A stretch of 64,000 nt of DNA from Maribacter thermophilus (GCF_001020565.1 NZ_LDAS01000001.1:2938520-3002519); one strand, 5' to 3'. Shown: positions 54,450 to 63,522, counted from the stretch's first letter. The notes: generated from the sequence alone by a model not told the origin. Numbers and translations: made by a program.

Positions 54450-56918
54450 ATGAAAAATATACTATTTGTTTGCGCTTCTCTAATGGCTCTTAATCTAAGT
54501 GCCCAGAATTTTGAAGACAATATGTCGTCAAAAGAAACGGACATAGGTTTAACAGCCAACAATATCTCATCAACTTCTATAAAAGATTCGGATAACGGAA
54601 ATTTTTTAAAAGCCGTCAACGAAAATGAAATTCCACAAAGAACCTTGTCCAACCTTAAAGGAGTAGAGAATGGATACTATGTGATATCCAGTATTTTCAG
54701 TAACGCCAACAAGTTGGACAAACAAGTAAAAAAACTAAAAAAAGAAGGTTTTGAAGCCGGGTACATACAAAACCCTGAAAACGACCTTTATTATGTGTAT
54801 CTGAATCAATACTCTTCTAGGCAAAAAGCCATTGCCGATTGTAATTCTGAATTTGATAATAGGTACACAAAAGATGTTTGGATCCTAAACGTAATTAATA
54901 GTGAACAACCAAAGGAGCCAATTGCCCTAGAAGATGTTACTTATGATATGCTAGAAGTGGTTGATGATACTGAAAAAACTACAACTGCAGAATCTTTAGG
55001 GAACTATACCGACAAACCCTCCAGCAAAAGCAAACTTATAGCAAAGGCAGATGAGTATTTTAACAAAATGTGGTATGCAGAGGCCGCAGAACTTTATGAG
55101 CAGGCCCTAAACAAAGACCCTAACAATTACTCGCCCGAAGTTCTTCAAAAAGCAGGAGATGCCCACTACTATAATACGAATATGGAACAGGCCTATAAAT
55201 GGTATGACATACTATATAAAAATTATGGGGAAGATCTATCCGCCGAAAATATTTTCAAATACGCACATACCCTAAAAGGAACGGGTAAGTATGGTAAATC
55301 TAAGAAGCTAATGCGGATATATAACAAGAAAATCGACCATGTCGTTTCTAAAGAAAATACCGAAAAAAGAGAGGCTGTTCTAGACCAATTGTTAAGTGCT
55401 TCCAATCAGTTTGAAATTAAAAACCTAAACATCAATTCTATTTATTCTGACTTTTCACCAGTGTTTTATACAGACGAAGAGATCGTGTATACCTCCGCTG
55501 CAGATTCTTCTATTTTTAATACCAGAAAATATAAGTGGAACAACCAACCTTATCTAGACCTATATACGGCTAGATTAAACAAGGAATCCCAAGAGTTGGT
55601 AAATGCAAGAAAGCTTTCTAAAAAGGTAAACACCAGATACCATGAAGCCTCAGTGGCTTTTACTCCAGACAAGACGACTATGTTTTTTACCAGAAACAAC
55701 TATGGTAAAAAGCTTAAACGCGACAATAAAGGCGTAAATCATTTAAAAATATACAAATCTACCTTAGTAGATGGAGAATGGACCGAAGCAACGGAAGTGC
55801 CTTTTAATAGTGACAACTATTCTACTGGGCATCCGGCTATTAGCCCGGACGGCAAAAAAATGTATTTCGTATCCGATATGCCGGGCAGTATTGGAGAGAC
55901 GGATATTTTTGTTGTAGATATCTTGGAAAACGGACAGTTTTCAGAACCTAGAAACTTAGGTCCCGGTATAAATACCGAACAAAAGGAAATGTTCCCATTC
56001 GTAAACGAAGAAAAACTATATTTTTCCTCCAATGGACATGTTGGTATGGGCGGACTTGATGTATATGAGGTGTCTTTTAATGAAGAAGGTGGTTTCGAGG
56101 AGGTCAAAAATGTTGGCCAACCGGTAAATAGTAACAAAGATGACTTTTCTTATATCGTAAACGAAGAAACCCAAATGGGCTATTTTGCCTCTAACCGGGC
56201 TGGTGGAAAAGGAGACGATGACATATACTCATTTAAAAGATTAATGGTAGAAGAAGTACCAACAAACCAAAATGTCATTGCAGGTGTAGTTACCGACCTT
56301 GTTACCGGAGACCTTATGCCTTCTGCATTAGTTGAACTACTAGACGAAAACAACATAAAATTGAAAGAAATGGTAACGGACGAGGACGGCAGCTTTAGTT
56401 TTAATGATCTAGAACCAAATACCACATACAAGGTCAGAACTATACAAGATACCTTCCATAACGAGGAAATAGAAGTTGCTACCGTAGACAACGACACGAT
56501 TACAACAAAAGTTCAAATGAGAAAACTGAACGAAATGATTGCCTTGGAAAACGGAGTCAAAAAACTTAAGACGGAGATGATCCACTTTAATTTTGACAAA
56601 TACAATATTCGCAACGATGCCGCCGAAGAACTTAATAAGCTGGTAAGCGTTATGAACGAGTATCCAGAAATGGTTATTAAGATTGAATCACACACAGATT
56701 CACGAGGTAGTGCCGTCTACAATAAATACTTGTCCGATAAAAGAGCCAAGGCTACAAGAGACTATATTATATCACAAGGTATTTCTGCCGACAGAATTGA
56801 AAGTGCCTTGGGTTATGGTGAAGAAAAACTATTGAACAAGTGTAATGGATCAGTGCCTTGTTCTGAAGAAAAGCATTATCTAAACCGTAGATCTGAATTC
56901 ATTATAGTGGATATGTAA
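54450..56918 (+). CDS. OmpA family protein with SPOR-like, TPR, PD40 and regulatory-like domains (PorE-like)
   Basis: An 822-residue exported protein. A TTG start at 54429 is possible, but the ATG at 54450 opens a clean signal peptide (MKNILFVCASL, ending LSAQ). Domains in order are: a SPOR-like segment (about 60-150: GYYVISSIFSNANKLDKQVKKL), TPR-like helices (about 195-290), a PD40 beta-propeller (about 330-610: repeated HPAISPDGKKMYFVSD, MFPFVNEEKLYFSSNG, MGYFASNRAGGKGDDDIY), a carboxypeptidase-regulatory-like domain (about 615-690) and the OmpA peptidoglycan-binding domain (about 705-822: ESHTDSRGSAVYNKYLSDKRA). The TPR-propeller-CRD-OmpA order is that of PorE of the type IX secretion system. 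Unlike PorE it has no lipobox. No PorP/SprF gene is next to it. Confidence 0.9.
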   Translation: MKNILFVCASLMALNLSAQNFEDNMSSKETDIGLTANNISSTSIKDSDNGNFLKAVNENEIPQRTLSNLKGVENGYYVISSIFSNANKLDKQVKKLKKEGFEAGYIQNPENDLYYVYLNQYSSRQKAIADCNSEFDNRYTKDVWILNVINSEQPKEPIALEDVTYDMLEVVDDTEKTTTAESLGNYTDKPSSKSKLIAKADEYFNKMWYAEAAELYEQALNKDPNNYSPEVLQKAGDAHYYNTNMEQAYKWYDILYKNYGEDLSAENIFKYAHTLKGTGKYGKSKKLMRIYNKKIDHVVSKENTEKREAVLDQLLSASNQFEIKNLNINSIYSDFSPVFYTDEEIVYTSAADSSIFNTRKYKWNNQPYLDLYTARLNKESQELVNARKLSKKVNTRYHEASVAFTPDKTTMFFTRNNYGKKLKRDNKGVNHLKIYKSTLVDGEWTEATEVPFNSDNYSTGHPAISPDGKKMYFVSDMPGSIGETDIFVVDILENGQFSEPRNLGPGINTEQKEMFPFVNEEKLYFSSNGHVGMGGLDVYEVSFNEEGGFEEVKNVGQPVNSNKDDFSYIVNEETQMGYFASNRAGGKGDDDIYSFKRLMVEEVPTNQNVIAGVVTDLVTGDLMPSALVELLDENNIKLKEMVTDEDGSFSFNDLEPNTTYKVRTIQDTFHNEEIEVATVDNDTITTKVQMRKLNEMIALENGVKKLKTEMIHFNFDKYNIRNDAAEELNKLVSVMNEYPEMVIKIESHTDSRGSAVYNKYLSDKRAKATRDYIISQGISADRIESALGYGEEKLLNKCNGSVPCSEEKHYLNRRSEFIIVDM

Positions 56919-56937
56919 AAAATCGCAAAACCAACTA

Positions 56938-56975
56938 AGCAAAAAAAGCCACTAATGTTAGTGGCTTTTTTGCTT
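56938..56975 (+). terminator. intrinsic terminator of the OmpA gene
   Basis: Arms agccactaa (56947-56955) and ttagtggct (56958-56966) form the core stem. Flanking A and T tracts extend the pairing to aagc...gctt, giving a long hairpin followed by T-rich sequence 20 bases after the stop. Confidence 0.9.
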
Positions 56976-57218
56976 ATATCCTGCTTCCTTTTTTGAAAGG
57001 ACACTTGACATCCACCTGTCTTGTTTAAGCTTATAGCCCTAATATAAAACAGACCTAGCGCATAATTGGGGTGCTATAAATCGTAAATTTTTACCGTTCG
57101 TAGATTTTTTAAAATAAGGTTCTCTCTTCATAGTAAAAACGCACCTTTAAACCGATATTTTGAGTATTTGATCCATATCCTTTGATATTTGCCTCATAAG
57201 AACTAATAATTATCAGGT

Positions 57219-57395
57219 ATGGAGAAATTTTTACTTATTAAAGAGATTTATGTTGAGGCTTTTAAAAATTGGAGGAACTTCATTTTAGAGCATTATTTTA
57301 AGTTGTTTTCGTGGTTTTGTTTTCTTTTGATTCTAGCTGCTACATATGCACTGGTTTTTAGAGTTTCCACAGGGTTTTCCTTTAGTAACCTATAG
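57219..57395 (+). CDS. small single-helix membrane protein (58 aa, DUF6747-like)
   Basis: A 58-codon frame, ATG at 57219-57221 and TAG at 57393-57395. The product has a charged amphipathic N-terminus (MEKFLLIKEIYVEAFKNW), one hydrophobic helix at about 29-48 and a short tail ending FRVSTGFSFSNL. The pattern of a KEIYxEAF start, an aromatic-rich helix and an RxSTGF tail matches a short flavobacterial family that I think is DUF6747. The coding signal, a clean helix and position before a strong terminator support a real gene. Its function is unknown. It lies alone between the OmpA terminator and the terminator shared with the DUF4837 gene. Confidence 0.72.
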   Translation: MEKFLLIKEIYVEAFKNWRNFILEHYFKLFSWFCFLLILAATYALVFRVSTGFSFSNL

Positions 57396-57463
57396 GACAG
57401 TAATATTTATGGGTTGATACTATTTAACCCGACACACCCACCAACTTGAAACAAAAAACATAA

Positions 57464-57497
57464 AAAAAGGGCTCGAGATATATCTCGAGCCCTTTTT
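57464..57497. terminator. bidirectional terminator
   Basis: A 34-base perfect palindrome: each arm is five A/T pairs followed by gggctcgagata or its complement. It serves the small plus-strand gene and the convergent DUF4837 gene, whose stop lies 20 bases away. Confidence 0.93.
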
Positions 57498-57517
57498 CAT
57501 TACTTTATATCCTTGTA

Positions 57518-58507
57518 CTACGGCTCATTAAAACGAACCGTCTTCAATATTGCTTCCAACTCAAACATATAATCTCTTTTCTTAGTGGCGGGTGCAAAAG
57601 TAAAGCCCTCTAAAATCAATTTTCTATTGTTTGGCTTGTCGTTGATTATATAGGTTAAAAAGGGGCCTGCCATTGGATATGCCGACATTTCCCATCTTCC
57701 TCTTACCTCGGCGGCTTTTCTTCCTGAAACCTCGGCAGGAAAGACATATGGAGAAAATGCCTTTTCGGTGATCATATGGTTATCCTTTCCTGGAATATCT
57801 TCTCCGGGAATAAACATTTTTCCGATAGAATCCCTCATTTTTACAATATCCTGAACAAAGGTGGAGTCGTTGCTAAAAGTGTCCCATGGTACGCTATAGG
57901 CAATTATGTTCATATTCCCTTTCTGTATCTGTCTATCGATCCATACAAAATTATCTTCTTCACGGCCTACTTTATAAATGGATGGTAGGTCTAGCGAAAT
58001 ACCCAACTTCTCTTGTAATGCCCTTTCTTTACTTAACGATTTTAAAAACCTCTTTTGGGCCTCTGCAAGTTCCAACTCCTTAAAATCAGTTATAAATTCG
58101 GGAGCTTTCTCGTTAAGGTTGTCGATGATTTCTTTTTTGTTTCTCCCCTTGATAACCCCTACCAATTGAGGTTTTGCGTACATATCCTTTTTCATGTGCG
58201 CAATGTTCAAGGAATCTTCCATAACATATAGGACGGCTCTGGTATTACGAACCGAACCCGAAAAAATTTGTGGTGGTATCTGGGTAATGGTAAACTGAGC
58301 CTCGTCCCATGAAAGCCCTGGTGCCGGCACGGCAAAATGCCCTCTTATATTGTCTCCGACATCGCTTTTCCAAAGTTCATTGTCAATGACCACGGTAAGC
58401 GTATTATATGCCCCGATAGACTCTGGTAAATAAGATTTTTTACTTCCTTCTTTACATCCTGTAAGAAACAAAAAGGTTAATAGGATTAGTGTACTGATTT
58501 TTTTCAT
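57518..58507 (-). CDS. DUF4837 family lipoprotein
   Basis: A 329-residue lipoprotein with lipobox FLTGC and modified Cys18. Family features are ESIGAYNTLTVVIDNELW near 30-47, GRNKKEIIDNL near 122, FVWIDRQIQKGNMNIIAYS near 182 and a late EVRGRWEMSAYPMAGPFLTYII near 270. DUF4837 proteins are common in Bacteroidota and uncharacterised. The gene starts 14 bases after the lytic transglycosylase gene, so the two are probably made together, which hints at a cell-wall role. The operon ends at the palindromic terminator. Confidence 0.9.
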   Translation of the reverse strand: MKKISTLILLTFLFLTGCKEGSKKSYLPESIGAYNTLTVVIDNELWKSDVGDNIRGHFAVPAPGLSWDEAQFTITQIPPQIFSGSVRNTRAVLYVMEDSLNIAHMKKDMYAKPQLVGVIKGRNKKEIIDNLNEKAPEFITDFKELELAEAQKRFLKSLSKERALQEKLGISLDLPSIYKVGREEDNFVWIDRQIQKGNMNIIAYSVPWDTFSNDSTFVQDIVKMRDSIGKMFIPGEDIPGKDNHMITEKAFSPYVFPAEVSGRKAAEVRGRWEMSAYPMAGPFLTYIINDKPNNRKLILEGFTFAPATKKRDYMFELEAILKTVRFNEP

Positions 58508-58521
58508 TTTGTATCTCTAAT

Positions 58522-60153
58522 TTACGATGAACAATCGCACAATTTTAATTTTGTGCCCGGTTTTAGATTATTCCCACTAATACCGTTCCATTCTCGCAAA
58601 TTTTCAATACTAATTCCTGGATATTTTCTAGAAATTGTCCAAAGAGAGTCTCCACTGCGTACTTCATGAACCTTGGTGTTACTGGTAACAGTGGTTTTAG
58701 AAGGAGTGTTTTTGGGCTGTACCGAGGCCGTAGCGTTTCTTCTAGGGTAGATAGTTAACCGCTGGCCAATTCTAAGGTTATTTCCCCTTAAACCGTTCCA
58801 ATTCTTTATTTGACTTACCCTAACCCCATAACGTTCTGCGATTTTTCCGAGATAATCTCCACTACGCACCTTATAACGAATTCTATTCTCCTGCGCTTGC
58901 TTAACTAGTTGTGGCAATGGACTTTCTTTACTTTTTAGCTCTTTTTCCACATGGGCGTAGATCGCCTCTTCGTTGGCAACAAATTTTCCCATCACGTCCA
59001 CAGGCAATCTCAAAGCATAATTCTTTCCTTCAATGTAGGGTATCGCGTTTAGTTTATAAGAAGGGTTCAAAAGTTTAAGTTCTTCCTTGTCTATGCCCAC
59101 CAGTTCTGAAATTTGATCAAAGGTGATCAAGCTTTTTACATGTACCGTATCAGTTTCAAAATAAGGTCTTTCTACCTTTTTACCTTTTAAACCATGTTCC
59201 TCTGCATATTCAAAAATATACATGGTGGCCAAAAATGCAGGTACATACCCAGCCGTCTCCCTAGGAAGGTTTCTTCTAATGTTCCAGTAATTTTTGTATC
59301 CGCCAGACCTTCTAATGGCCTTGTTAACGTTGCCCGGACCAGAATTATATGCCGCCAAGGCCAAATCCCAATCATTAAAAATATCATATAGTTTTGACAA
59401 ATACTTACATGCCGCCTCTGTCGACTTTATGGGGTCGCTACGCTCGTCTACATAACTGGTAACATCCAAGTTATACATCTTGCCCGTACTGTACATAAAC
59501 TGCCATAACCCGGTGGCTCCAACACGTGATCTTGCCTTGGGGTTCAACGCAGATTCTATGATGGACAAATATTTCATTTCCAAAGGAATATTATAATTGT
59601 CCATTTGTTGTTCAAAAAGAGGGAAATAGAACTGGCTTGCTGTCAACATACGTTGCATAAGCCCCCTTTTTCTTGTTAAGAACGACTTGATCACATTCTC
59701 TAACGATGGATTATAGGCAATATTAAAAGGCGTCTTTTGATTTAATTTTTCTAAACGAAGTTTTAATGTATCGGTATCCAGGTCGTAAACATAGGTAGAA
59801 TCAGGATCCAGGGTAGTTACCTCCTCGTATATTTCATCAAAAAGAGGCGCATTGGCTATCAACTCTTTCATCCATAGGCTGTCGTACTTTGCCGCTACCT
59901 CGTTATCCTTAAGATTGTACTTTTTGGTCAATGGAGATTTGATCAAGACAAAATCGTTATCCGGAAGAGAATCGACTGTAGAAAGGGCTATCACCTCTTC
60001 GGCCTGTAAAGCAATGGTATCGGAAACCATTTCTTCAACATTGAGCTTTTCTTTTTTAGTTGAGACTATAGAGTCTTTTTCCTGTGCCATCATAAAAAAT
60101 GGCAGTGCAAAAAGCCCTGAAAAAATAAAGTAGTTTAATTTTAACTTGATCAT
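58522..60153 (-). CDS. mltD: membrane-bound lytic murein transglycosylase D-like protein with two LysM domains
   Basis: A 543-residue exported enzyme that cleaves peptidoglycan between MurNAc and GlcNAc to give anhydro ends. A signal peptide covers about 1-23. The SLT domain (about 170-310) has the catalytic Glu200 in IESALNPKARS, then GATGLWQFM and ALAAYNSGPGNVNKAIRR. Two LysM repeats bind glycan: about 418-462 (VRSGDYLGKIAERYGV) and about 494-540 (VRSGDSLWTISRKY). There is no lipobox, unlike E. coli MltD. It is transcribed with the DUF4837 lipoprotein. Confidence 0.94.
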   Translation of the reverse strand: MIKLKLNYFIFSGLFALPFFMMAQEKDSIVSTKKEKLNVEEMVSDTIALQAEEVIALSTVDSLPDNDFVLIKSPLTKKYNLKDNEVAAKYDSLWMKELIANAPLFDEIYEEVTTLDPDSTYVYDLDTDTLKLRLEKLNQKTPFNIAYNPSLENVIKSFLTRKRGLMQRMLTASQFYFPLFEQQMDNYNIPLEMKYLSIIESALNPKARSRVGATGLWQFMYSTGKMYNLDVTSYVDERSDPIKSTEAACKYLSKLYDIFNDWDLALAAYNSGPGNVNKAIRRSGGYKNYWNIRRNLPRETAGYVPAFLATMYIFEYAEEHGLKGKKVERPYFETDTVHVKSLITFDQISELVGIDKEELKLLNPSYKLNAIPYIEGKNYALRLPVDVMGKFVANEEAIYAHVEKELKSKESPLPQLVKQAQENRIRYKVRSGDYLGKIAERYGVRVSQIKNWNGLRGNNLRIGQRLTIYPRRNATASVQPKNTPSKTTVTSNTKVHEVRSGDSLWTISRKYPGISIENLREWNGISGNNLKPGTKLKLCDCSS

Positions 60154-60271
60154 AGTAGCGTAAAATTTCTTAGCGGGACCAACGAAAATCGTACATTTTT
60201 CCGTTAGAATAAAATTTTATTTCTTAAAATGCGGATATTCTCCTTGGCCCCGTTAATCGATAACGCCCTTA

Positions 60272-61462
60272 CTACTCGTTTATTGCCGCAATACCCGGTA
60301 GGGTCTTACCTTCTAAACTTTCTAACATGGCACCCCCTCCGGTAGACACATAACTTACCTTGTGCTCAAAGCCGAATTGTTTAACGGCCGCCACGGAATC
60401 TCCTCCGCCTACAAGGGAAAAAGCTCCGTTTTTAGTTGCTTCGTCTATATAGTTTCCTATGGCAATGGTTCCTTTTGAGAACTTTTCCATTTCGAAAACG
60501 CCCACAGGGCCGTTCCAAAGAATGGTTTTGGCTCCTAGTATTACTTTTTTGAAGTTTTCCAATGTTTTTGGTCCTGCATCCAACCCTTGCCATCCTGCAG
60601 GAATCTTGTCTACATCCACCACTTGTGTTTTTGCATTGGCATCAAAGGCATCAGCAGCCAGTACATCCACAGGAATATGTACGTTTACTCCTTTTTCTTT
60701 GGCTTGCTTTAAAATATCCATGGCCAAATCCATTTTGTCGTCCTCGCAAATAGAATCTCCTACTTGTCCGCCCTGTGCTTTGATGAATGTGTAGGTCATA
60801 CCACCACCAATAATGAGGTCGTCTACTTTGTCAAGTATGTTTTCTATAATCGTGATTTTAGACGAAACCTTTGCTCCCCCTAAAATGGCAAGAATAGGCT
60901 TTTCACCTGTTCTCATTACTTTTTCGATGGCATCGATCTCTTTTGCCAATAAGTATCCAAAACATTTGGCATTCGGAAAAAACTTTGCCACTATCGTTGT
61001 AGATGCATGAGCTCTATGGGCCGTTCCAAAAGCATCGTTCACATAAATGTCACCGAGTTTGGAAAGCTTTTCGGCAAAAGCCTCATCTCCTTTTTCCTCC
61101 TCTGCATAATACCTAAGATTCTCCAATAAAAGAACTTCTCCATTTTGGAGTTCCGCAACGGCCTTTTCTGCCTTTTCTCCCACACAATCGTCAACGAATT
61201 TTACCGCAACACCTATAATTTCTGAAACTTTTGAGCATATATGTTTTAACGACAGGTCGGGGTTTCTAACTCCTTTAGGCCTTCCAAGGTGACTCATTAA
61301 AACAGCGCTTCCGCCGTCTTCCAGCACCTTTATAATTGTAGGTTTCGCTGCTTCTATCCTATTAGTGTCGGTTACCTCAAAATTTTCGTTAAGGGGTACG
61401 TTAAAATCTACCCTGATCAATGCTTTCTTATTTGCAAAATTATAGTCGTCCAGTATTTTCAT
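60272..61462 (-). CDS. pgk: phosphoglycerate kinase
   Basis: Glycolytic ATP-forming step: 1,3-bisphosphoglycerate + ADP to 3-phosphoglycerate + ATP. It has 396 residues, the family's normal length. Motifs: [10 protein letters not shown] at 18-27, MSHLGRPKG near 58, [13 protein letters not shown] near 115, [13 protein letters not shown] near 142, [10 protein letters not shown] near 195, [11 protein letters not shown] near 314 and GGGDSVAAV near 352. A TACATTTG box lies upstream, divergent from the delta'-like gene. Confidence 0.98.
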   Translation of the reverse strand: MKILDDYNFANKKALIRVDFNVPLNENFEVTDTNRIEAAKPTIIKVLEDGGSAVLMSHLGRPKGVRNPDLSLKHICSKVSEIIGVAVKFVDDCVGEKAEKAVAELQNGEVLLLENLRYYAEEEKGDEAFAEKLSKLGDIYVNDAFGTAHRAHASTTIVAKFFPNAKCFGYLLAKEIDAIEKVMRTGEKPILAILGGAKVSSKITIIENILDKVDDLIIGGGMTYTFIKAQGGQVGDSICEDDKMDLAMDILKQAKEKGVNVHIPVDVLAADAFDANAKTQVVDVDKIPAGWQGLDAGPKTLENFKKVILGAKTILWNGPVGVFEMEKFSKGTIAIGNYIDEATKNGAFSLVGGGDSVAAVKQFGFEHKVSYVSTGGGAMLESLEGKTLPGIAAINE

Positions 61463-61486
61463 GAGATCTTGATTTTAAGTAAGTCG

Positions 61487-61494
61487 CAAATGTA
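61487..61494 (-). promoter_or_regulatory. predicted -7 box of pgk
   Basis: Minus-strand TACATTTG fits TAnnTTTG and ends 24 bases before the pgk ATG. Confidence 0.55.
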
Positions 61495-61574
61495 AAGATT
61501 AATAGGGGGAGAAAAAACTAAGACGGGTTAATTTATATGTCTATGTGATAATTCGAAAATGGGTTAAAAACAAC

Positions 61575-61582
61575 TATATTTG
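61575..61582 (+). promoter_or_regulatory. predicted -7 box of delta'-like gene
   Basis: TATATTTG fits TAnnTTTG and ends 5 bases before the ATG at 61588, so the transcript would be leaderless. It is paired divergently with the pgk promoter. Confidence 0.5.
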
Positions 61583-61587
61583 GATCT

Positions 61588-62748
61588 ATGTTTTTTAAGG
61601 ATGTTTTAGGGCTTTCACATATAAAAAACCACTTGGTAACAACCACTGACGCCGGTAGGGTTCCACATGCGCAACTATTCGTGGGGCCAGAAGGTTGTGG
61701 TGTTTTGCCCATGGCCCTGGCCTATGCCCAATACTTGGTTTGTGGTAATACGAACGGCGAAAATGAAGGGGGCAATGATTCTTGTAACTTAAAATTTAAT
61801 TCATTCTCGCACCCCGATGTACATTTTGCCTTTCCGGTAGCCAACACCGATAAAGCAAAATCGCATGCCGTAAGCGATAATTATATACAGGAATGGAGAG
61901 ATTTCATGAAAGAACAGCCATACGGAAATCTTTTTGACTGGTACCAACTTATCGGAATTGAAAAAAAACAGGGGCAAATAGGTGTTGATGAGGCTCAGGA
62001 CATTGTAAAAAAACTGTCTCTTAAATCCTATGAAGGCGGTTATAAGGTAATGATTATTTGGATGGCCGAAAAAATGAATCTATCCGCTGCCAATAAATTA
62101 TTGAAACTAATTGAGGAACCGCCCGAGCAAACCGTTTTCTTGCTTTTGTGCCAAGACGAGGAACAGATTATACAAACCATACGCTCTCGGTGTCAAATCT
62201 TGCATTTTCCGCCTTTAGCGGAAAATGCCATAACAGACGCCTTGATAAAAAATGGCGCTTCTGCACAAGAAGCTGCACAAATCGCCCATGAGGCCAACGG
62301 CAATTTCAACAAAGCACTGGACTTGCTCAACAAAGACTCTGAAGACTTGGTTTTCGAAAAATGGTTTGTACAATGGGTAAGAAGTGCCTTTAAGGCAAAA
62401 GGAAACAAAGGGGTTATTCACGAGCTTATACTTTGGAGCGACGAACTGTCGAGAACAGGTAGGGAAACACAAAAAAAATTTCTTCATTACTGCATTATGG
62501 TAATGAGACAGGCATTATTGCTAAATTATGGGGTCGATGAACTGGCCTATATGAAAATTCATGCTGATGGGTTTCAGTTGTCAAAATTTGCCCCCTTTAT
62601 ACATGAGAACAACATTGTAACGATTACGGAAGAACTGGAAAATGCCATTTACCATATAGAGCGTAACGGGAATGCGAAGTTGATATTTACCGATCTATCC
62701 ATTAGGCTCACAAGACTTTTACATAAAAAAGCAACTCAAACCAATTAA
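61588..62748 (+). CDS. holB: DNA polymerase III subunit delta'-like ATPase
   Basis: A 386-residue AAA+ protein of the clamp-loader delta' type. It opens MFFKDVLGLSHIKNHLV. The P-loop is degenerate (GPEGCGVLP, no Lys-Thr), as allowed for delta'. The zinc region keeps only Cys-x-n-Cys and HPDVHFAFP. The sensor part is typical: MNLSAANKLLKLIEEPPEQTVFLLLCQ near 165-191 and IRSRCQILHFPPL. The C-terminal part is helical. It lies 4 bases before the DoxX-like gene. Confidence 0.92.
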   Translation: MFFKDVLGLSHIKNHLVTTTDAGRVPHAQLFVGPEGCGVLPMALAYAQYLVCGNTNGENEGGNDSCNLKFNSFSHPDVHFAFPVANTDKAKSHAVSDNYIQEWRDFMKEQPYGNLFDWYQLIGIEKKQGQIGVDEAQDIVKKLSLKSYEGGYKVMIIWMAEKMNLSAANKLLKLIEEPPEQTVFLLLCQDEEQIIQTIRSRCQILHFPPLAENAITDALIKNGASAQEAAQIAHEANGNFNKALDLLNKDSEDLVFEKWFVQWVRSAFKAKGNKGVIHELILWSDELSRTGRETQKKFLHYCIMVMRQALLLNYGVDELAYMKIHADGFQLSKFAPFIHENNIVTITEELENAIYHIERNGNAKLIFTDLSIRLTRLLHKKATQTN

Positions 62749-62752
62749 TTAT

Positions 62753-63151
62753 ATGGAAACTCTTCTGAACTATGCGGCAGAAATAGTATTGCTGATATTT
62801 TTGATCATCACTTTTTTTCAAAGTGGTATCGACAAAATTTTTGATTGGAAAGGAAATGTGTCTTGGTTAAAAGAGCATTTTTCTAAAACGTTCTTTAAAG
62901 ATGTTGTTCCTCTTTTATTGTTTATTGTCTTGGTAACCGAAGTGGTTGCAGGTATCCTCTGTACCATTGGCGTCTATAACATTTTAGCTTTGGGTACTAC
63001 CTCTATGGCTCTTTACGGGGCATTACTTTGTTCTTTGGCACTGCTGATGTTATTGTTTGGGCAAAGAGTGGCCAAAGACTATGAAGGAGCCAGAACGATC
63101 GTAGTTTATTTTATTCCGACGGTTTTTCTGATTTTTCTTTTACAGGCATAA
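62753..63151 (+). CDS. DoxX-like four-helix membrane protein
   Basis: A 132-residue membrane protein with four helices at about 7-25, 45-68, 74-98 and 108-131. The first helix leads into the QSGIDKIFDW motif, which resembles the DoxX family's SGxxK start. DoxX proteins are quinone- or redox-linked membrane proteins of varied roles. It begins 4 bases after the delta'-like gene and ends just before a terminator. The functional link between the two is not evident. Confidence 0.8.
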   Translation: METLLNYAAEIVLLIFLIITFFQSGIDKIFDWKGNVSWLKEHFSKTFFKDVVPLLLFIVLVTEVVAGILCTIGVYNILALGTTSMALYGALLCSLALLMLLFGQRVAKDYEGARTIVVYFIPTVFLIFLLQA

Positions 63152-63152
63152 T

Positions 63153-63187
63153 AAAAAAAGCCTTCCCGAAAAAGGAAGGCTTTTTTT
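63153..63187. terminator. bidirectional terminator
   Basis: Arms agccttcc (63159-63166) and ggaaggct (63174-63181) with a 7-base loop, flanked by seven A's and seven T's. It ends the plus-strand DoxX transcript and, on the minus strand, the tRNA-Cys transcript whose 3' end is 1 base away. Confidence 0.93.
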
Positions 63188-63188
63188 G

Positions 63189-63259
63189 AGGCATCGAGCG
63201 GATTCGAACCGCTGTACAAGCTTTTGCAGAGCTCTGCCTAGCCACTCGGCCACGATGCC
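63189..63259 (-). tRNA. tRNA-Cys (GCA)
   Basis: A complete 71-base cloverleaf on the minus strand. Acceptor GGCATCG pairs with CGATGCC, the discriminator is U73 (typical for Cys) and no CCA is encoded. The D-stem is GCC/GGC and the anticodon stem GAGCT/AGCTT. The loop is CTGCAAA with anticodon GCA and normal U33. The T-arm is AGCGG-TTCGAAT-CCGCT. All stems pair, so it should be the working Cys tRNA. Confidence 0.95.
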
Positions 63260-63392
63260 GTTTTAAATCGAGTGCAAATTTAGTAAAATAAATTCTTTCG
63301 GCTTATCAGAAAAATGAGTTTGTTTAAAACTTAGTAATCCTTGTAGGCAGAACAGGATCAAGAACCGGAAAAACAAATTTTAAGAAAACTAG

Positions 63393-63463
63393 AGGCATCG
63401 AGTGGATTCGAACCACTATGAGAACCCTTGCGGGGTTTTGCCTAACCATTCAGCCACAATGCC
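63393..63463 (-). tRNA. divergent second tRNA-Cys (GCA) with C33
   Basis: A 71-base cloverleaf on the minus strand, similar to the first tRNA-Cys 133 bases away. Acceptor GGCATTG pairs with CGATGCC (one G-U), discriminator U73, no CCA. T-arm AGTGG-TTCGAAT-CCACT is intact. The anticodon arm is odd: stem AAACC/GGTTC has an A-C mismatch at 27-43, and the loop CCGCAAG has C33 in place of the near-universal U33. C32 and G38 could also pair, leaving a 5-base loop. It may be a degenerate copy, a poorly charged variant, or a tRNA with another role. Confidence 0.85.
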
Positions 63464-63522
63464 TTTTTAGCATTATAAAATTACCGCAAAACAACCATTT
63501 AACGAAACAAATGCCTTGTTCT

